This document shows positions 1 to 6,001 of a stretch of 7,162 bases of DNA, one piece after another. The first letter of the stretch is position 1. Every line of letters begins with the position of its first letter. Position numbers and translations under genes: made by a program. The notes beneath the pieces were generated by a model. The model did not search any database. It had not been told where the DNA came from and saw only the letters and a list, made by a program, of their open reading frames with translations. The stretch is from an uncultured Eggerthellaceae bacterium (GTDB lineage: Bacteria; Actinomycetota; Coriobacteriia; Coriobacteriales; Eggerthellaceae): NCBI GenBank assembly GCA_910589135.1, contig CAJUSL010000041.1:1509-8670 (forward strand), in the 5' to 3' direction.

Positions 1-1
1 G

Positions 2-232
2 GGCAAGATCATCTCGAAGGCGCTGGTGTCTCGCGAGGCGAAGAAGGGCGTGGTGTTCATCCCGCGTCCGGCCTGGCGCGACGAGTGCGAGGCCCTGGGG
101 CTGCCCGGCTACGGCTGGGACAAGGCCAACGGCAACGTGCTGGTGCCTTCCGAGCCTGCAGAGCCGGGCTACGGCGCCACGGCGATGCGTTCTTTCCTCT
201 GCAAGATCGAGCCCGGAAGGGGTGACAGGTAA
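2..232 (+). CDS. Molybdopterin oxidoreductase, C-terminal fragment (5' end outside window)
   Basis: Only the last 76 codons are present. The reading frame is open from the first base triplet at position 2 to a TAA at 230-232. The residues GKIISKALVSREAKKGVVF match the end of the molybdopterin-dinucleotide-binding domain of DMSO reductase superfamily catalytic subunits, where a strand of the form 'G-x-hydrophobic-x-x-K-A-x-V-(S/T)' is followed by a 'GVVF/GVV' turn. The tail, with GYGW, a short N-x-L segment and a final R-S-F-L-C-K stretch, also fits the end of such proteins; the enzyme at 1828-4536 likewise ends with an R-S-Q-L-C-K segment. The stop codon overlaps the ATG of a two-cluster Fe-S protein by one base (TAATG), so the two are almost certainly catalytic and electron-transfer partners. 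A GTG at 26 could be read as a start, but the similarity continues upstream of it, so this is a truncated larger gene. Substrate unknown. Confidence 0.8.
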   Translation, partial: GKIISKALVSREAKKGVVFIPRPAWRDECEALGLPGYGWDKANGNVLVPSEPAEPGYGATAMRSFLCKIEPGRGDR

Positions 233-567
233 TGAGCCGAATCGATGGTGGCGGAATCGCCATGCTCTTGGATCTGGACGACTGCATCGGATGCTTCGGG
301 TGCGAGGCGGCGTGCCGCGAGACGTACCGGTATCCCTACCATGAGGACTGGCTGAAGGTGGTGCGTCGCGAGCCGTTCATGGTGGACGGGAAGCTGCGGC
401 AGTACCACCAGGTTGCGCCGGTGCTGGACAAGTGCAAGACGTGCTACGAGTCCGACCCGAACCCGCTGTGCGTCACGGGCTGCGCGGCGCAGTGCCTGAA
501 GGTCGGCCCCTTCGAGGAGATCGTCAAGGAGGCCGCAGGGCGCCACTGCGCGATCTATACGGCGTAG
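232..567 (+). CDS. Short two-cluster 4Fe-4S ferredoxin-type electron-transfer subunit
   Basis: This 111-residue protein has two cysteine groups typical of [4Fe-4S] binding. The first is C18-x2-C21-x2-C24-x3-C28 (DDCIGCFGCEAAC). The second is C68-x2-C71-x8-C80-x3-C84 (DKCKTCYE through CVTGC), and extra cysteines lie at 88 and 106. These resemble the first and fourth cluster motifs of DmsB-type subunits with the middle clusters missing, since a usual DmsB has about 200 residues and four clusters. It has no signal peptide or membrane segment. The ATG overlaps the stop of the upstream molybdoenzyme, and GGAAGGGG at 215-222 is a good ribosome binding site 9 bases ahead. An internal Met at residue 11 is a less likely start. 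It probably shuttles electrons to the upstream catalytic subunit. Family and role are inferred from motifs and context. Confidence 0.85.
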   Translation: MSRIDGGGIAMLLDLDDCIGCFGCEAACRETYRYPYHEDWLKVVRREPFMVDGKLRQYHQVAPVLDKCKTCYESDPNPLCVTGCAAQCLKVGPFEEIVKEAAGRHCAIYTA

Positions 568-589
568 GGCTTGCCTGAAGGCCAGTCAA

Positions 590-621
590 CGGGGGCGTCG
601 CGCTGCGGCGCCTCGCCCCCG
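590..621. terminator. GC-rich hairpin between convergent genes, possible bidirectional terminator
   Basis: A perfect 8-base inverted repeat (CGGGGGCG at 590-597 and CGCCCCCG at 614-621) encloses 16 bases that can themselves partly pair. It lies 23 bases after the stop of the plus-strand Fe-S gene and 45 bases past the stop of the minus-strand regulator, where a shared terminator is expected. There is no T-tract on either side, so it is not a canonical intrinsic terminator. Confidence 0.45.
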
Positions 622-665
622 CCCTCCAGAGACCGTGGGCGCCATGGTTCGCTTCGAGCGGAACC

Positions 666-1628
666 CTAATCCTTTGGAAGCGGATGCTGGCGCAAGTAGT
701 CCGCGCTGTCTCGGGAGAAGATGAGCCTTGAATTGGCGATGGAGCTGCGCGTGACGTCGCTCAAGGGCATGTCGGAACGGTAGAGGTAGCCCACGGTGTC
801 TATGGCTTCCTCGTCCGCAAAGGGCGTGAACGTGAGGTCGCGTACCTCCTCTGGCGCCATCTTCTGCAGGCGGTAGAAGGCGAACGAGTCGAACAGGCTT
901 ACAACCTTCTTGCCGTGGACCCATTCAAGCAGGGTTTTGAGGCTGCTTGATTGCAGGCATGCGTTCTTGAGCGGGGCGTTCTTGAAAAGATACGCCACAA
1001 GCCCGGCATTGGTGGAGTCGTTTGTGTAGGCCACGGGCAGCTCCGAGACGTCGGAGCACCGCAAAAGGCCCTCCCTGTCCCACGGAAACGCCCTGCTTCT
1101 GATGATGCCGATCCTTGTCGCGAACACCGGCTCGAAGCCGATGTTCCCCGTTTCGCGGATCTTCCGACGCGTTTTCAGGAACAGGTCGGCGACGAAAAGA
1201 TCTTCGGGACGGGAGGCGGGAATCTCTTCGAGGATGCGGTGAAGCGGCAGCTCGCGAATGCTGGCTATGTCCATGGACGTGATGTCCCAGATTCGGTCCA
1301 TCTCGACGGCTGACAGGTACGGGGTGGTGGTGATGTGGAGGTGCTCCATGGAGGCGGCAATTCTCGAGCTGCGGTACGACAGGATCTCATCGGTCATGGA
1401 GCGGTAGTCCTCAACGATGGTCGTTGCGTGGTTCAGGAAGATGACTCCTTCGGCGGTAAGGCTTGTCCCCTCCGGTCCCCTTTCGAGCAGGGAAGCGCCC
1501 AGCTTCGACTCGAGCGAGGTGATGGCCCGGTTCAACCCCTGCTGGGAGATGAAGAGCCGTTTCGCCGCCTTGTTGAAGGAGCCCTCGTGGGCAAGTTCTA
1601 TGAAATAGCGCAGCACCTCGATGTTCAT
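666..1628 (-). CDS. LysR-type transcriptional regulator
   Basis: This is a 320-residue protein of normal LysR length. Residues about 1-60 form the winged helix-turn-helix: MNIEVLRYFIELAHEGSFNK, then AAKRLFISQQGLNRAITSLE, then a wing containing LLERG and a T-AEG element. That is the classic LysR N-terminal signature. Residues about 92-320 would be the effector-binding domain and are poorly conserved, so no ligand can be proposed. The ATG at 1626-1628 is preferred because a GGGAG (complement of 1637-1641) sits 8 bases upstream. A GTG 15 bases farther upstream has no such site. The gene runs divergently from the molybdoenzyme operon at 1828, with 199 bases between them, the usual arrangement for a LysR protein that controls its neighbour and itself. 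It converges with the Fe-S gene at 232-567, so it is less likely to belong to that module. Confidence 0.93.
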   Translation of the reverse strand: MNIEVLRYFIELAHEGSFNKAAKRLFISQQGLNRAITSLESKLGASLLERGPEGTSLTAEGVIFLNHATTIVEDYRSMTDEILSYRSSRIAASMEHLHITTTPYLSAVEMDRIWDITSMDIASIRELPLHRILEEIPASRPEDLFVADLFLKTRRKIRETGNIGFEPVFATRIGIIRSRAFPWDREGLLRCSDVSELPVAYTNDSTNAGLVAYLFKNAPLKNACLQSSSLKTLLEWVHGKKVVSLFDSFAFYRLQKMAPEEVRDLTFTPFADEEAIDTVGYLYRSDMPLSDVTRSSIANSRLIFSRDSADYLRQHPLPKD

Positions 1629-1712
1629 GGACCTGGCTCCCACGGAATGTCGACTGGAGAGAGGATATCACGCGAAGGCGCACGAAGCTGGCTTGTGTTC
1701 GTGCGATTGCAG

Positions 1713-1743
1713 CGGTGCTTGCAACATCTTGTTGCAAGCACCG
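1713..1743. promoter_or_regulatory. Perfect inverted repeat in the divergent promoter region, candidate LysR operator
   Basis: Arms CGGTGCTTGCAAC (1713-1725) and GTTGCAAGCACCG (1731-1743) are exact reverse complements separated by ATCTT. The element lies between the divergent LysR and molybdoenzyme genes, 85 bases from each start codon (84 between the element and the codon on each side). The inner part reads TTGCAA-N7-TTGCAA, the kind of AT-edged dyad many LysR proteins bind, although it does not give a T-N11-A core at its exact centre. It has no following T-tract in either direction, which argues against an intrinsic terminator. Binding by the adjacent regulator is inferred from position and symmetry. 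Confidence 0.6.
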
Positions 1744-1780
1744 AGAGGAGGCGCTGCTATTCGATCCGGCGGTTGCTTTT

Positions 1781-1786
1781 TAAGAT
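1781..1786 (+). promoter_or_regulatory. Weak candidate -10 element of the molybdoenzyme operon
   Basis: TAAGAT matches the sigma-70 consensus TATAAT at four of six positions and lies in a short T/A-rich patch. No good -35 hexamer sits 16-18 bases upstream, which is common at activator-dependent promoters. If transcription started near 1792, the palindrome centre at 1728 would lie at about -64, the usual place of a LysR recognition site. The call rests mainly on that spacing. Confidence 0.25.
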
Positions 1787-1816
1787 CGGGACAGAGGCTC
1801 AACGAACCCGATCAAA

Positions 1817-1825
1817 AGGAGGGGG
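1817..1825 (+). promoter_or_regulatory. Strong Shine-Dalgarno site that fixes the molybdoenzyme start
   Basis: AGGAGGGGG lies 5 bases before the ATG at 1828. The same frame stays open back to an ATG at 1621, but that extension would run through the palindrome and overlap the start of the LysR gene, and its residues match nothing in the family. This site therefore sets the start at 1828. Confidence 0.85.
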
Positions 1826-1827
1826 AA

Positions 1828-4536
1828 ATGGAACAGAGGACCGAGAAGATCTTCAGCGGCTGCCGATCGTGCCATGTCAATTGCGGCGTGGAGTGCACGG
1901 TGGTGAACGGCCGACTGGAGAGGGTCGACCCGACGGGCCCGGAGCATTTGGGGGTGGGGCAGGTCTGCCTGCGCGGCATGGCTGCTCCGCAGTTCGCCTA
2001 CACGCCCACGCGTCTGCGCTATCCGCTGAAGCGCGCCGGGAAGCGCGGGGAAGGGAAATGGGAGCGCATCAGCTGGGACCAGGCCGTCGATGAGATCGCT
2101 CGGAAAATTCACGAAATGTCCGAGCAGTACGGGCCGGAGACGTTCGTGCTGCCTGGGCGGACGGGGCGTCATGACATGGGTTGGATAGCGCACCGCATCG
2201 CCCGAACCATCGGAACGCCCAACAACTACTACGGCGCCATCCAGGTGTGTCTGCTGCCCCAGTTCCACGGCTGCGTTCACTTTGGCAGCCAGCTGGCCCA
2301 GCCTACTGGCATGACCCCGGCAGACTTGCGCGTATGCGTCGGTGTGGAGCGGGCCTATTCCCACCCCATCGTCTCGGGGGCCGAGCATGCGATGCAGCAG
2401 GCGTTCCATGGCAAGTGGGTGGTGTTCGACCCGGTCGCCGGGCCTTTCGCCCTGCATGCCGACGTGTGGTGTCCGGTGCGGCCCGGCACGGACCTGGCAT
2501 GGTGCATGGCGATGATCAGGCACCTCGTCGAGACGCAGACATACCGCGAGGACTTCGTGACCCGCTGGACGAACGCCCCCTTCCTCGTGCGGGAGGACAA
2601 CGGCGACCTCCTGCGCGAGAGCGACGTGGTGGTCGGCGGGAGCCCGAATCGCTACATGGTGTGGAACCGCGCCGCGGACGGCTTGGGCTGGTGGGACAAT
2701 GACGAGGTGCAGTGGGAAGGTGGCGCGTCGGGGCGCGCGCACTACGATCGCCTCGTTGAGCTGTTCTACCAAAACAAGACGAGCGACGAGCCTTCTCCGG
2801 CGGTCATGCCCGACACGATGAGGCCTGCACTGCGAGGCACCTACACCGTGGAGCTCGCCGGCAGCGGGTATCGAATCGAGTGCAAGCCGGTTCTCGAGAA
2901 GCTTTGGGAAAACGTGGAGCCGTGGACGTTCGAGCGCGCCGCCGAAGTCACCTGGGTGCCCGAGGAGAAGCTTCGCCAGGTGGCGCAGATGATTTCCGAG
3001 GCGAACATGATCGACTTCATGGAGGGATCGGAGTACATGGCTACGAACGCCTCGCAGTATTTGAACTCCATGTCCATCCTGAAGATGCTCACCGGCAACG
3101 TGGACAACCCGGCCGCCGAGATGGACCAGCTTTATCCCGTGACGCCCATGGCTTTCCCGGGCGAGTTCGACATCAGCTATGCGGACGGCCTTCCCATCGA
3201 GCAGAAACGGAAGCGGCTGGGCTACTTCGAGCACAGAATCGGCTGCGGATACTCCTGGGAGGAATGGTCCCAGTGGCAGCCTTTGCGTCCCGAGAACGCC
3301 GATGGCGTGCTGTGCTTCCCCGACGTCGGCTGCGTGCTCGAGGCGGCGGAGACGGGACGCCCTTACGAGGTGCACGGCATCATCGCCATCAGTTCGAACT
3401 GGCTTATGCACGACCCTTCGACGGCCCGTTGGATGAGGCTGCTTGAAGACGAGGACAAGATCAAACTCCACGTGGTGACCGATCTGGTGATGACTCCTAC
3501 TGCCGAGATGGCTGACTACGTGCTGCCCGCCCAGACATGGATGGAGCGCAACTACCTTGCCTGGAGCGTTGCCGCGGCCGACCCGACGAAGAAGTTCTAC
3601 CGCCGCGCCATTCAGCCTATTTGCGAGGCGCGTCATGATTACGAGTTCGGCGCCGCTCTGGCGAAGCGGCTCGAAGAGGTCGACCCGCGCTACAACAACG
3701 GGCTGCTCAATCCAGGAACATCGCGTTTCTACGCCGGGGAACACGGCCGGTTCTGGGTGGCAGACACCATCGACGAGCAGAGGGACATCCTCTGCCGGGA
3801 ATATTTGGACAAGCCGCTTGAGGAATGCCTTGAGCTGGGCGCCGTTTCGCCTCCGGGCGTCGATGTCGGTCCTGCGAGGCACGACAAGTACCTCATCAGC
3901 GGCAAGTTCCCCACGGACACGGGCAAGTGCAACATGTTCTCGACGCTGCACTACAAAGCAGGTTACGCGCCACTTCCCGTCTACGACGAACCGGCGGAGT
4001 CCCCGGTGAGCCGTCCGGAAGTCGCCGAAGACTACCCCTATGTGCTTGCCACGGGCAAGCGGCAGGCCGGATTCTTCCATTCGGAGTTTCGACAGCTGCC
4101 CTGGATGCGCGAGGTCAACCCGGTTCCCGAGGTGTTCATGAACCCCGCCACTGCTGCCGAGTGCGGCGTGACCCACGGAGACTGGGTCTGGGTGGAGGCG
4201 CCTCCGTCGCATGGGCGCGCGCCGTTGAACAAGATCATGGGTCAGGTCTCCTTCCGCCTTCCGTCCATTCCCGGGGTGGTCACCTATTCGCAGCATGCGT
4301 GGTGGCGTCCGGAGAAGAGCGTCGAAGACGACCTGCATGGGGCGTTCGAGTGGAATGTCGAAGGGCTTTGCGAGTGCGTGAACAGCGCGCCTGAGACGGG
4401 CACGCCGGGGCTGCGGTCCCAGCTGTGCAAGGTGTACCCATGCACGGAGGAGGACATGGAGAAGTACCGGCCGATGATTACGCGCGAGCAGATGGAGGCG
4501 TTTGCCCCCATGACCGAGGAGGAGATGAACCGATGA
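1828..4536 (+). CDS. Molybdopterin oxidoreductase catalytic subunit, acetylene hydratase / catechol dehydroxylase-like
   Basis: This is a 902-residue DMSO reductase superfamily enzyme binding one [4Fe-4S] cluster and bis-MGD molybdenum (or tungsten) cofactor. The cluster ligands are C12-x2-C15-x3-C19 and C47 (VCLRG). Next comes the family segment WERISWDQAVDEIA (about 78-91). In GTPNNYYGAIQVC, Cys141 falls where the metal-binding Cys/Sec/Ser of this superfamily lies. Cofactor-contact motifs include RPGTD (218-222) and MTPTAEMADYVLP (555-567). The C-terminal dinucleotide-binding domain spans roughly 735-880. As I recall the sequence, the same blocks occur in acetylene hydratase (about 730 residues), but the Asp following its second cluster cysteine is His16 here, so hydration of acetylene is unlikely. 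Pyrogallol hydroxytransferase and the gut catechol dehydroxylases are other relatives. There is no twin-arginine signal, so it should be cytoplasmic. The stop overlaps the next gene's ATG by four bases. Superfamily is certain; substrate is unknown. Confidence 0.93.
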   Translation: MEQRTEKIFSGCRSCHVNCGVECTVVNGRLERVDPTGPEHLGVGQVCLRGMAAPQFAYTPTRLRYPLKRAGKRGEGKWERISWDQAVDEIARKIHEMSEQYGPETFVLPGRTGRHDMGWIAHRIARTIGTPNNYYGAIQVCLLPQFHGCVHFGSQLAQPTGMTPADLRVCVGVERAYSHPIVSGAEHAMQQAFHGKWVVFDPVAGPFALHADVWCPVRPGTDLAWCMAMIRHLVETQTYREDFVTRWTNAPFLVREDNGDLLRESDVVVGGSPNRYMVWNRAADGLGWWDNDEVQWEGGASGRAHYDRLVELFYQNKTSDEPSPAVMPDTMRPALRGTYTVELAGSGYRIECKPVLEKLWENVEPWTFERAAEVTWVPEEKLRQVAQMISEANMIDFMEGSEYMATNASQYLNSMSILKMLTGNVDNPAAEMDQLYPVTPMAFPGEFDISYADGLPIEQKRKRLGYFEHRIGCGYSWEEWSQWQPLRPENADGVLCFPDVGCVLEAAETGRPYEVHGIIAISSNWLMHDPSTARWMRLLEDEDKIKLHVVTDLVMTPTAEMADYVLPAQTWMERNYLAWSVAAADPTKKFYRRAIQPICEARHDYEFGAALAKRLEEVDPRYNNGLLNPGTSRFYAGEHGRFWVADTIDEQRDILCREYLDKPLEECLELGAVSPPGVDVGPARHDKYLISGKFPTDTGKCNMFSTLHYKAGYAPLPVYDEPAESPVSRPEVAEDYPYVLATGKRQAGFFHSEFRQLPWMREVNPVPEVFMNPATAAECGVTHGDWVWVEAPPSHGRAPLNKIMGQVSFRLPSIPGVVTYSQHAWWRPEKSVEDDLHGAFEWNVEGLCECVNSAPETGTPGLRSQLCKVYPCTEEDMEKYRPMITREQMEAFAPMTEEEMNR

Positions 4537-5162
4537 CACGCCTGGGATTTGTTGTGAACCTCGACGCTTGCTGCGACCACCGGGGATGCATGACGGCATG
4601 CATGCGGAAGAACGGCTCCTTCCCTGGCGCGCACTTCATCGAAACCTATACTGCCATGGACACGAGCGGGGATATCGATAATCCGGGAACCTACTTCATT
4701 CCCATCATGTGCCAGCATTGCGACAGGCCGTCTTGCGCCTCGGCGTGTCCCCATGGGGTGATTCGCAAAAGAGACGACGGCCTGGTGGTGATGGGCGACA
4801 CCGACCCCTGCGTGGGCTGCGACGGGACCCCGTGCCTGGACGCGTGTCCCTACGATGCCATCGAGTTCGACAGAAAGGAGCACCGTCCTGGGAAATGCGA
4901 CGGTTGCGCCGACCTGGTCGATGCGGGCGGGATGCCCGAGTGCGTTCCGAACTGCTTCATGGGCGCCATCGCGTTCGGGGACATGGAGGACGAGGCCAGC
5001 GTCGTCTCCCAGGTCGTGGGGCAGTATGGGGCGAACGCCTATCGGCTCAAGCCGGAGACAGGCAACGGCCCCGGTGTCCGCTATCTGCTCAGCCGTCGTC
5101 CTTGGAGGGATATGGAAGGCTTGTACAGCCCTGCATGGGACGACCCGCAGGGGCAGCAATGA
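4533..5162 (+). CDS. DmsB/PhsB-type Fe-S electron-transfer subunit with four cluster motifs
   Basis: This 209-residue protein has the length and motif order of DMSO reductase-type beta subunits. Cluster motifs in order are: the first, C13-x2-H16-x2-C19-x3-C23, with an extra C14; the second, C60-x2-C63-x4-C68-x3-C72-P; the third, C93-x2-C96-x4-C101-x3-C105-P; and the fourth, C122-x2-C125-x11-C137-x3-C141. The first motif has His where the second cysteine is expected, unless C14 takes its place. There is no signal peptide or membrane helix. The start is the ATG overlapping the catalytic gene's stop (ATGA), with AGGAGG at 4517-4522 ten bases upstream. The frame is open further upstream, but that part lies inside the catalytic gene. 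It should carry electrons between an unknown donor and the molybdenum subunit. No NrfD/DmsC-type membrane anchor is encoded next to it, so the donor is probably a soluble carrier or a protein encoded elsewhere. Confidence 0.92.
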   Translation: MTRLGFVVNLDACCDHRGCMTACMRKNGSFPGAHFIETYTAMDTSGDIDNPGTYFIPIMCQHCDRPSCASACPHGVIRKRDDGLVVMGDTDPCVGCDGTPCLDACPYDAIEFDRKEHRPGKCDGCADLVDAGGMPECVPNCFMGAIAFGDMEDEASVVSQVVGQYGANAYRLKPETGNGPGVRYLLSRRPWRDMEGLYSPAWDDPQGQQ

Positions 5163-5827
5163 GGCCGGAACGCTTCGAGGGCATCCGCGAGGAGGGGCTG
5201 TCTGCCGAAGACTCGGCTGCCTTTCCCCGGGTTTTGTCATGGCTTGCGGACGCGTTTTGGGACGCGCCGACGCCGCAGCTCGTCACTGCTTTTCCGGTCG
5301 AAGGGTTGCGTGTCCTGTCCTTGCGCCTTCGAAGCGCTGATCGGGTGCAGGCGGCCATGGAGGAGCTTCGCCGTGCCGGAGACGACGAGTTGAAGGAGGC
5401 GCGGGTGGAGTATACGGCACTGTTCTGCTCCACGGATGAGGCGGCGCCCTTTCCGTACGAATCGGTGTATCGCACGCACGAGCGTTTGCTCATGCGCCCT
5501 TCTCGCGATGACGTTGTGGCCCGCTACGAGGCCGTGGGGTTTTCGCCTCTTCAGGGAAGCGGGCACGAACCCGAAGACCACCTTTCCATTCAGCTCAGGT
5601 TCCTGGCGGCGCTCGTTGCTTCGGAAAGCGATGAGGCGCTCGGACGCGAAGGCGTGCTCGACATTGGCCCGGATGAGGCGCGAAGGACCCGAAGGGGTTT
5701 TGCGGTTGAGCATATGAGGTGCTGGGTTGGACGGTTTGCCGATGAAGTGGAGGTTCGCGCACGGCTGCCTTTGTATCCGGCGCTGGCTGCGCTTGTTGTC
5801 GAAGTGACCGACCTCATGGCGCAATAA
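5159..5827 (+). CDS. TorD/DmsD-family molybdoenzyme maturation chaperone
   Basis: This 222-residue, mostly helical protein carries the hallmarks of the TorD/DmsD/NarJ family. They are an EYTALF segment (84-89), a P-Y-E-S-V-Y motif (99-104), and E137-P-E-D-H-L followed by LRFLAAL, which is the family's E-P-x-D-H-hydrophobic signature. Members bind their partner catalytic subunit and promote insertion of the molybdenum cofactor. Many also hold back Tat export until folding is complete. The partner here lacks a Tat signal, so only the cofactor-loading role is expected. The ATG overlaps the stop of the Fe-S gene by four bases, with AGGGG at 5149-5153 as a modest ribosome site, which points to translational coupling. 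It is the last gene of the tight three-gene unit. Family membership is clear; partner identity is inferred from the operon. Confidence 0.9.
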   Translation: MRPERFEGIREEGLSAEDSAAFPRVLSWLADAFWDAPTPQLVTAFPVEGLRVLSLRLRSADRVQAAMEELRRAGDDELKEARVEYTALFCSTDEAAPFPYESVYRTHERLLMRPSRDDVVARYEAVGFSPLQGSGHEPEDHLSIQLRFLAALVASESDEALGREGVLDIGPDEARRTRRGFAVEHMRCWVGRFADEVEVRARLPLYPALAALVVEVTDLMAQ

Positions 5828-5849
5828 CCCCGGCAGGCGCATCTGTGAG

Positions 5850-5927
5850 ATGAGCAAGAAAGGAGGGGGGCCGGGCAGCGTGGATGTGGATGCGGCCGCT
5901 GCCCGGCGGCCAAGGAAGCCGAGGTGA
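5850..5927 (+). CDS. Doubtful 25-codon small ORF in the leader ahead of the MFS gene
   Basis: An ATG at 5850 opens a 25-residue frame that begins MSKKGGG and ends with a basic R-R-P-R-K-P-R tail. Upstream there is only a weak GGCAGG (5832-5837) as ribosome site. A better site, AGGAGGGGGG at 5861-5870, lies inside the frame and would instead serve an in-frame GTG at 5880, giving 15 residues. I recognise no homologue. The strong Shine-Dalgarno-like sequence with no annotated gene behind it is the main reason to list it. It may be chance in GC-rich DNA. Confidence 0.15.
   Translation: MSKKGGGPGSVDVDAAAARRPRKPR
5870..5907. terminator. 11-bp hairpin between the chaperone and MFS genes
   Basis: GCCGGGCAGCG (5870-5880) and CGCTGCCCGGC (5897-5907) are perfect reverse complements around a 16-base loop that contains a TGGATG tandem repeat. 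It begins 43 bases after the chaperone stop. No T-tract follows, so it could be a Rho-independent terminator of the weak GC-only kind, an attenuator, or an mRNA-stabilising stem separating expression of the enzyme operon from the transporter. I see no convincing promoter hexamers between it and 6002. Confidence 0.4.
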
Positions 5928-6001
5928 CGCTCCGGCGGGGCGACATGCTTGGACTGCATCGGGCGGAAACGCTCGGATTTGAGAAGAGAAGGAGAGGTTA
6001 C

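Noticed and set aside
1713..1743. The perfect inverted repeat as an intrinsic terminator or insertion-sequence end
   Set aside because: No T-tract follows on either strand, it lies between divergent starts where a terminator is not expected, and there is no transposase or target duplication around it.
1621..1827. N-terminal extension of the molybdoenzyme starting at an ATG at 1621
   Set aside because: It would overlap the LysR start and run through the palindrome. The family motifs and the strong ribosome site place the start at 1828.
1828..4536. Naming the catalytic subunit as acetylene hydratase or a specific catechol dehydroxylase
   Set aside because: His16 sits at the Asp position needed by acetylene hydratase, and nothing visible fixes a catechol substrate, so no gene symbol was given.
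1780..4599. A 939-codon open frame on the minus strand opposite the catalytic subunit
   Set aside because: It is a complementary-strand shadow caused by high GC and codon bias. The translation is low in complexity, rich in R, H and V, and has no recognisable domain, while the plus strand encodes a clear molybdoenzyme.
4284..5240. A 318-codon minus-strand frame opposite the Fe-S subunit
   Set aside because: The plus strand has four ordered cysteine cluster motifs; the minus-strand translation shows no family features.
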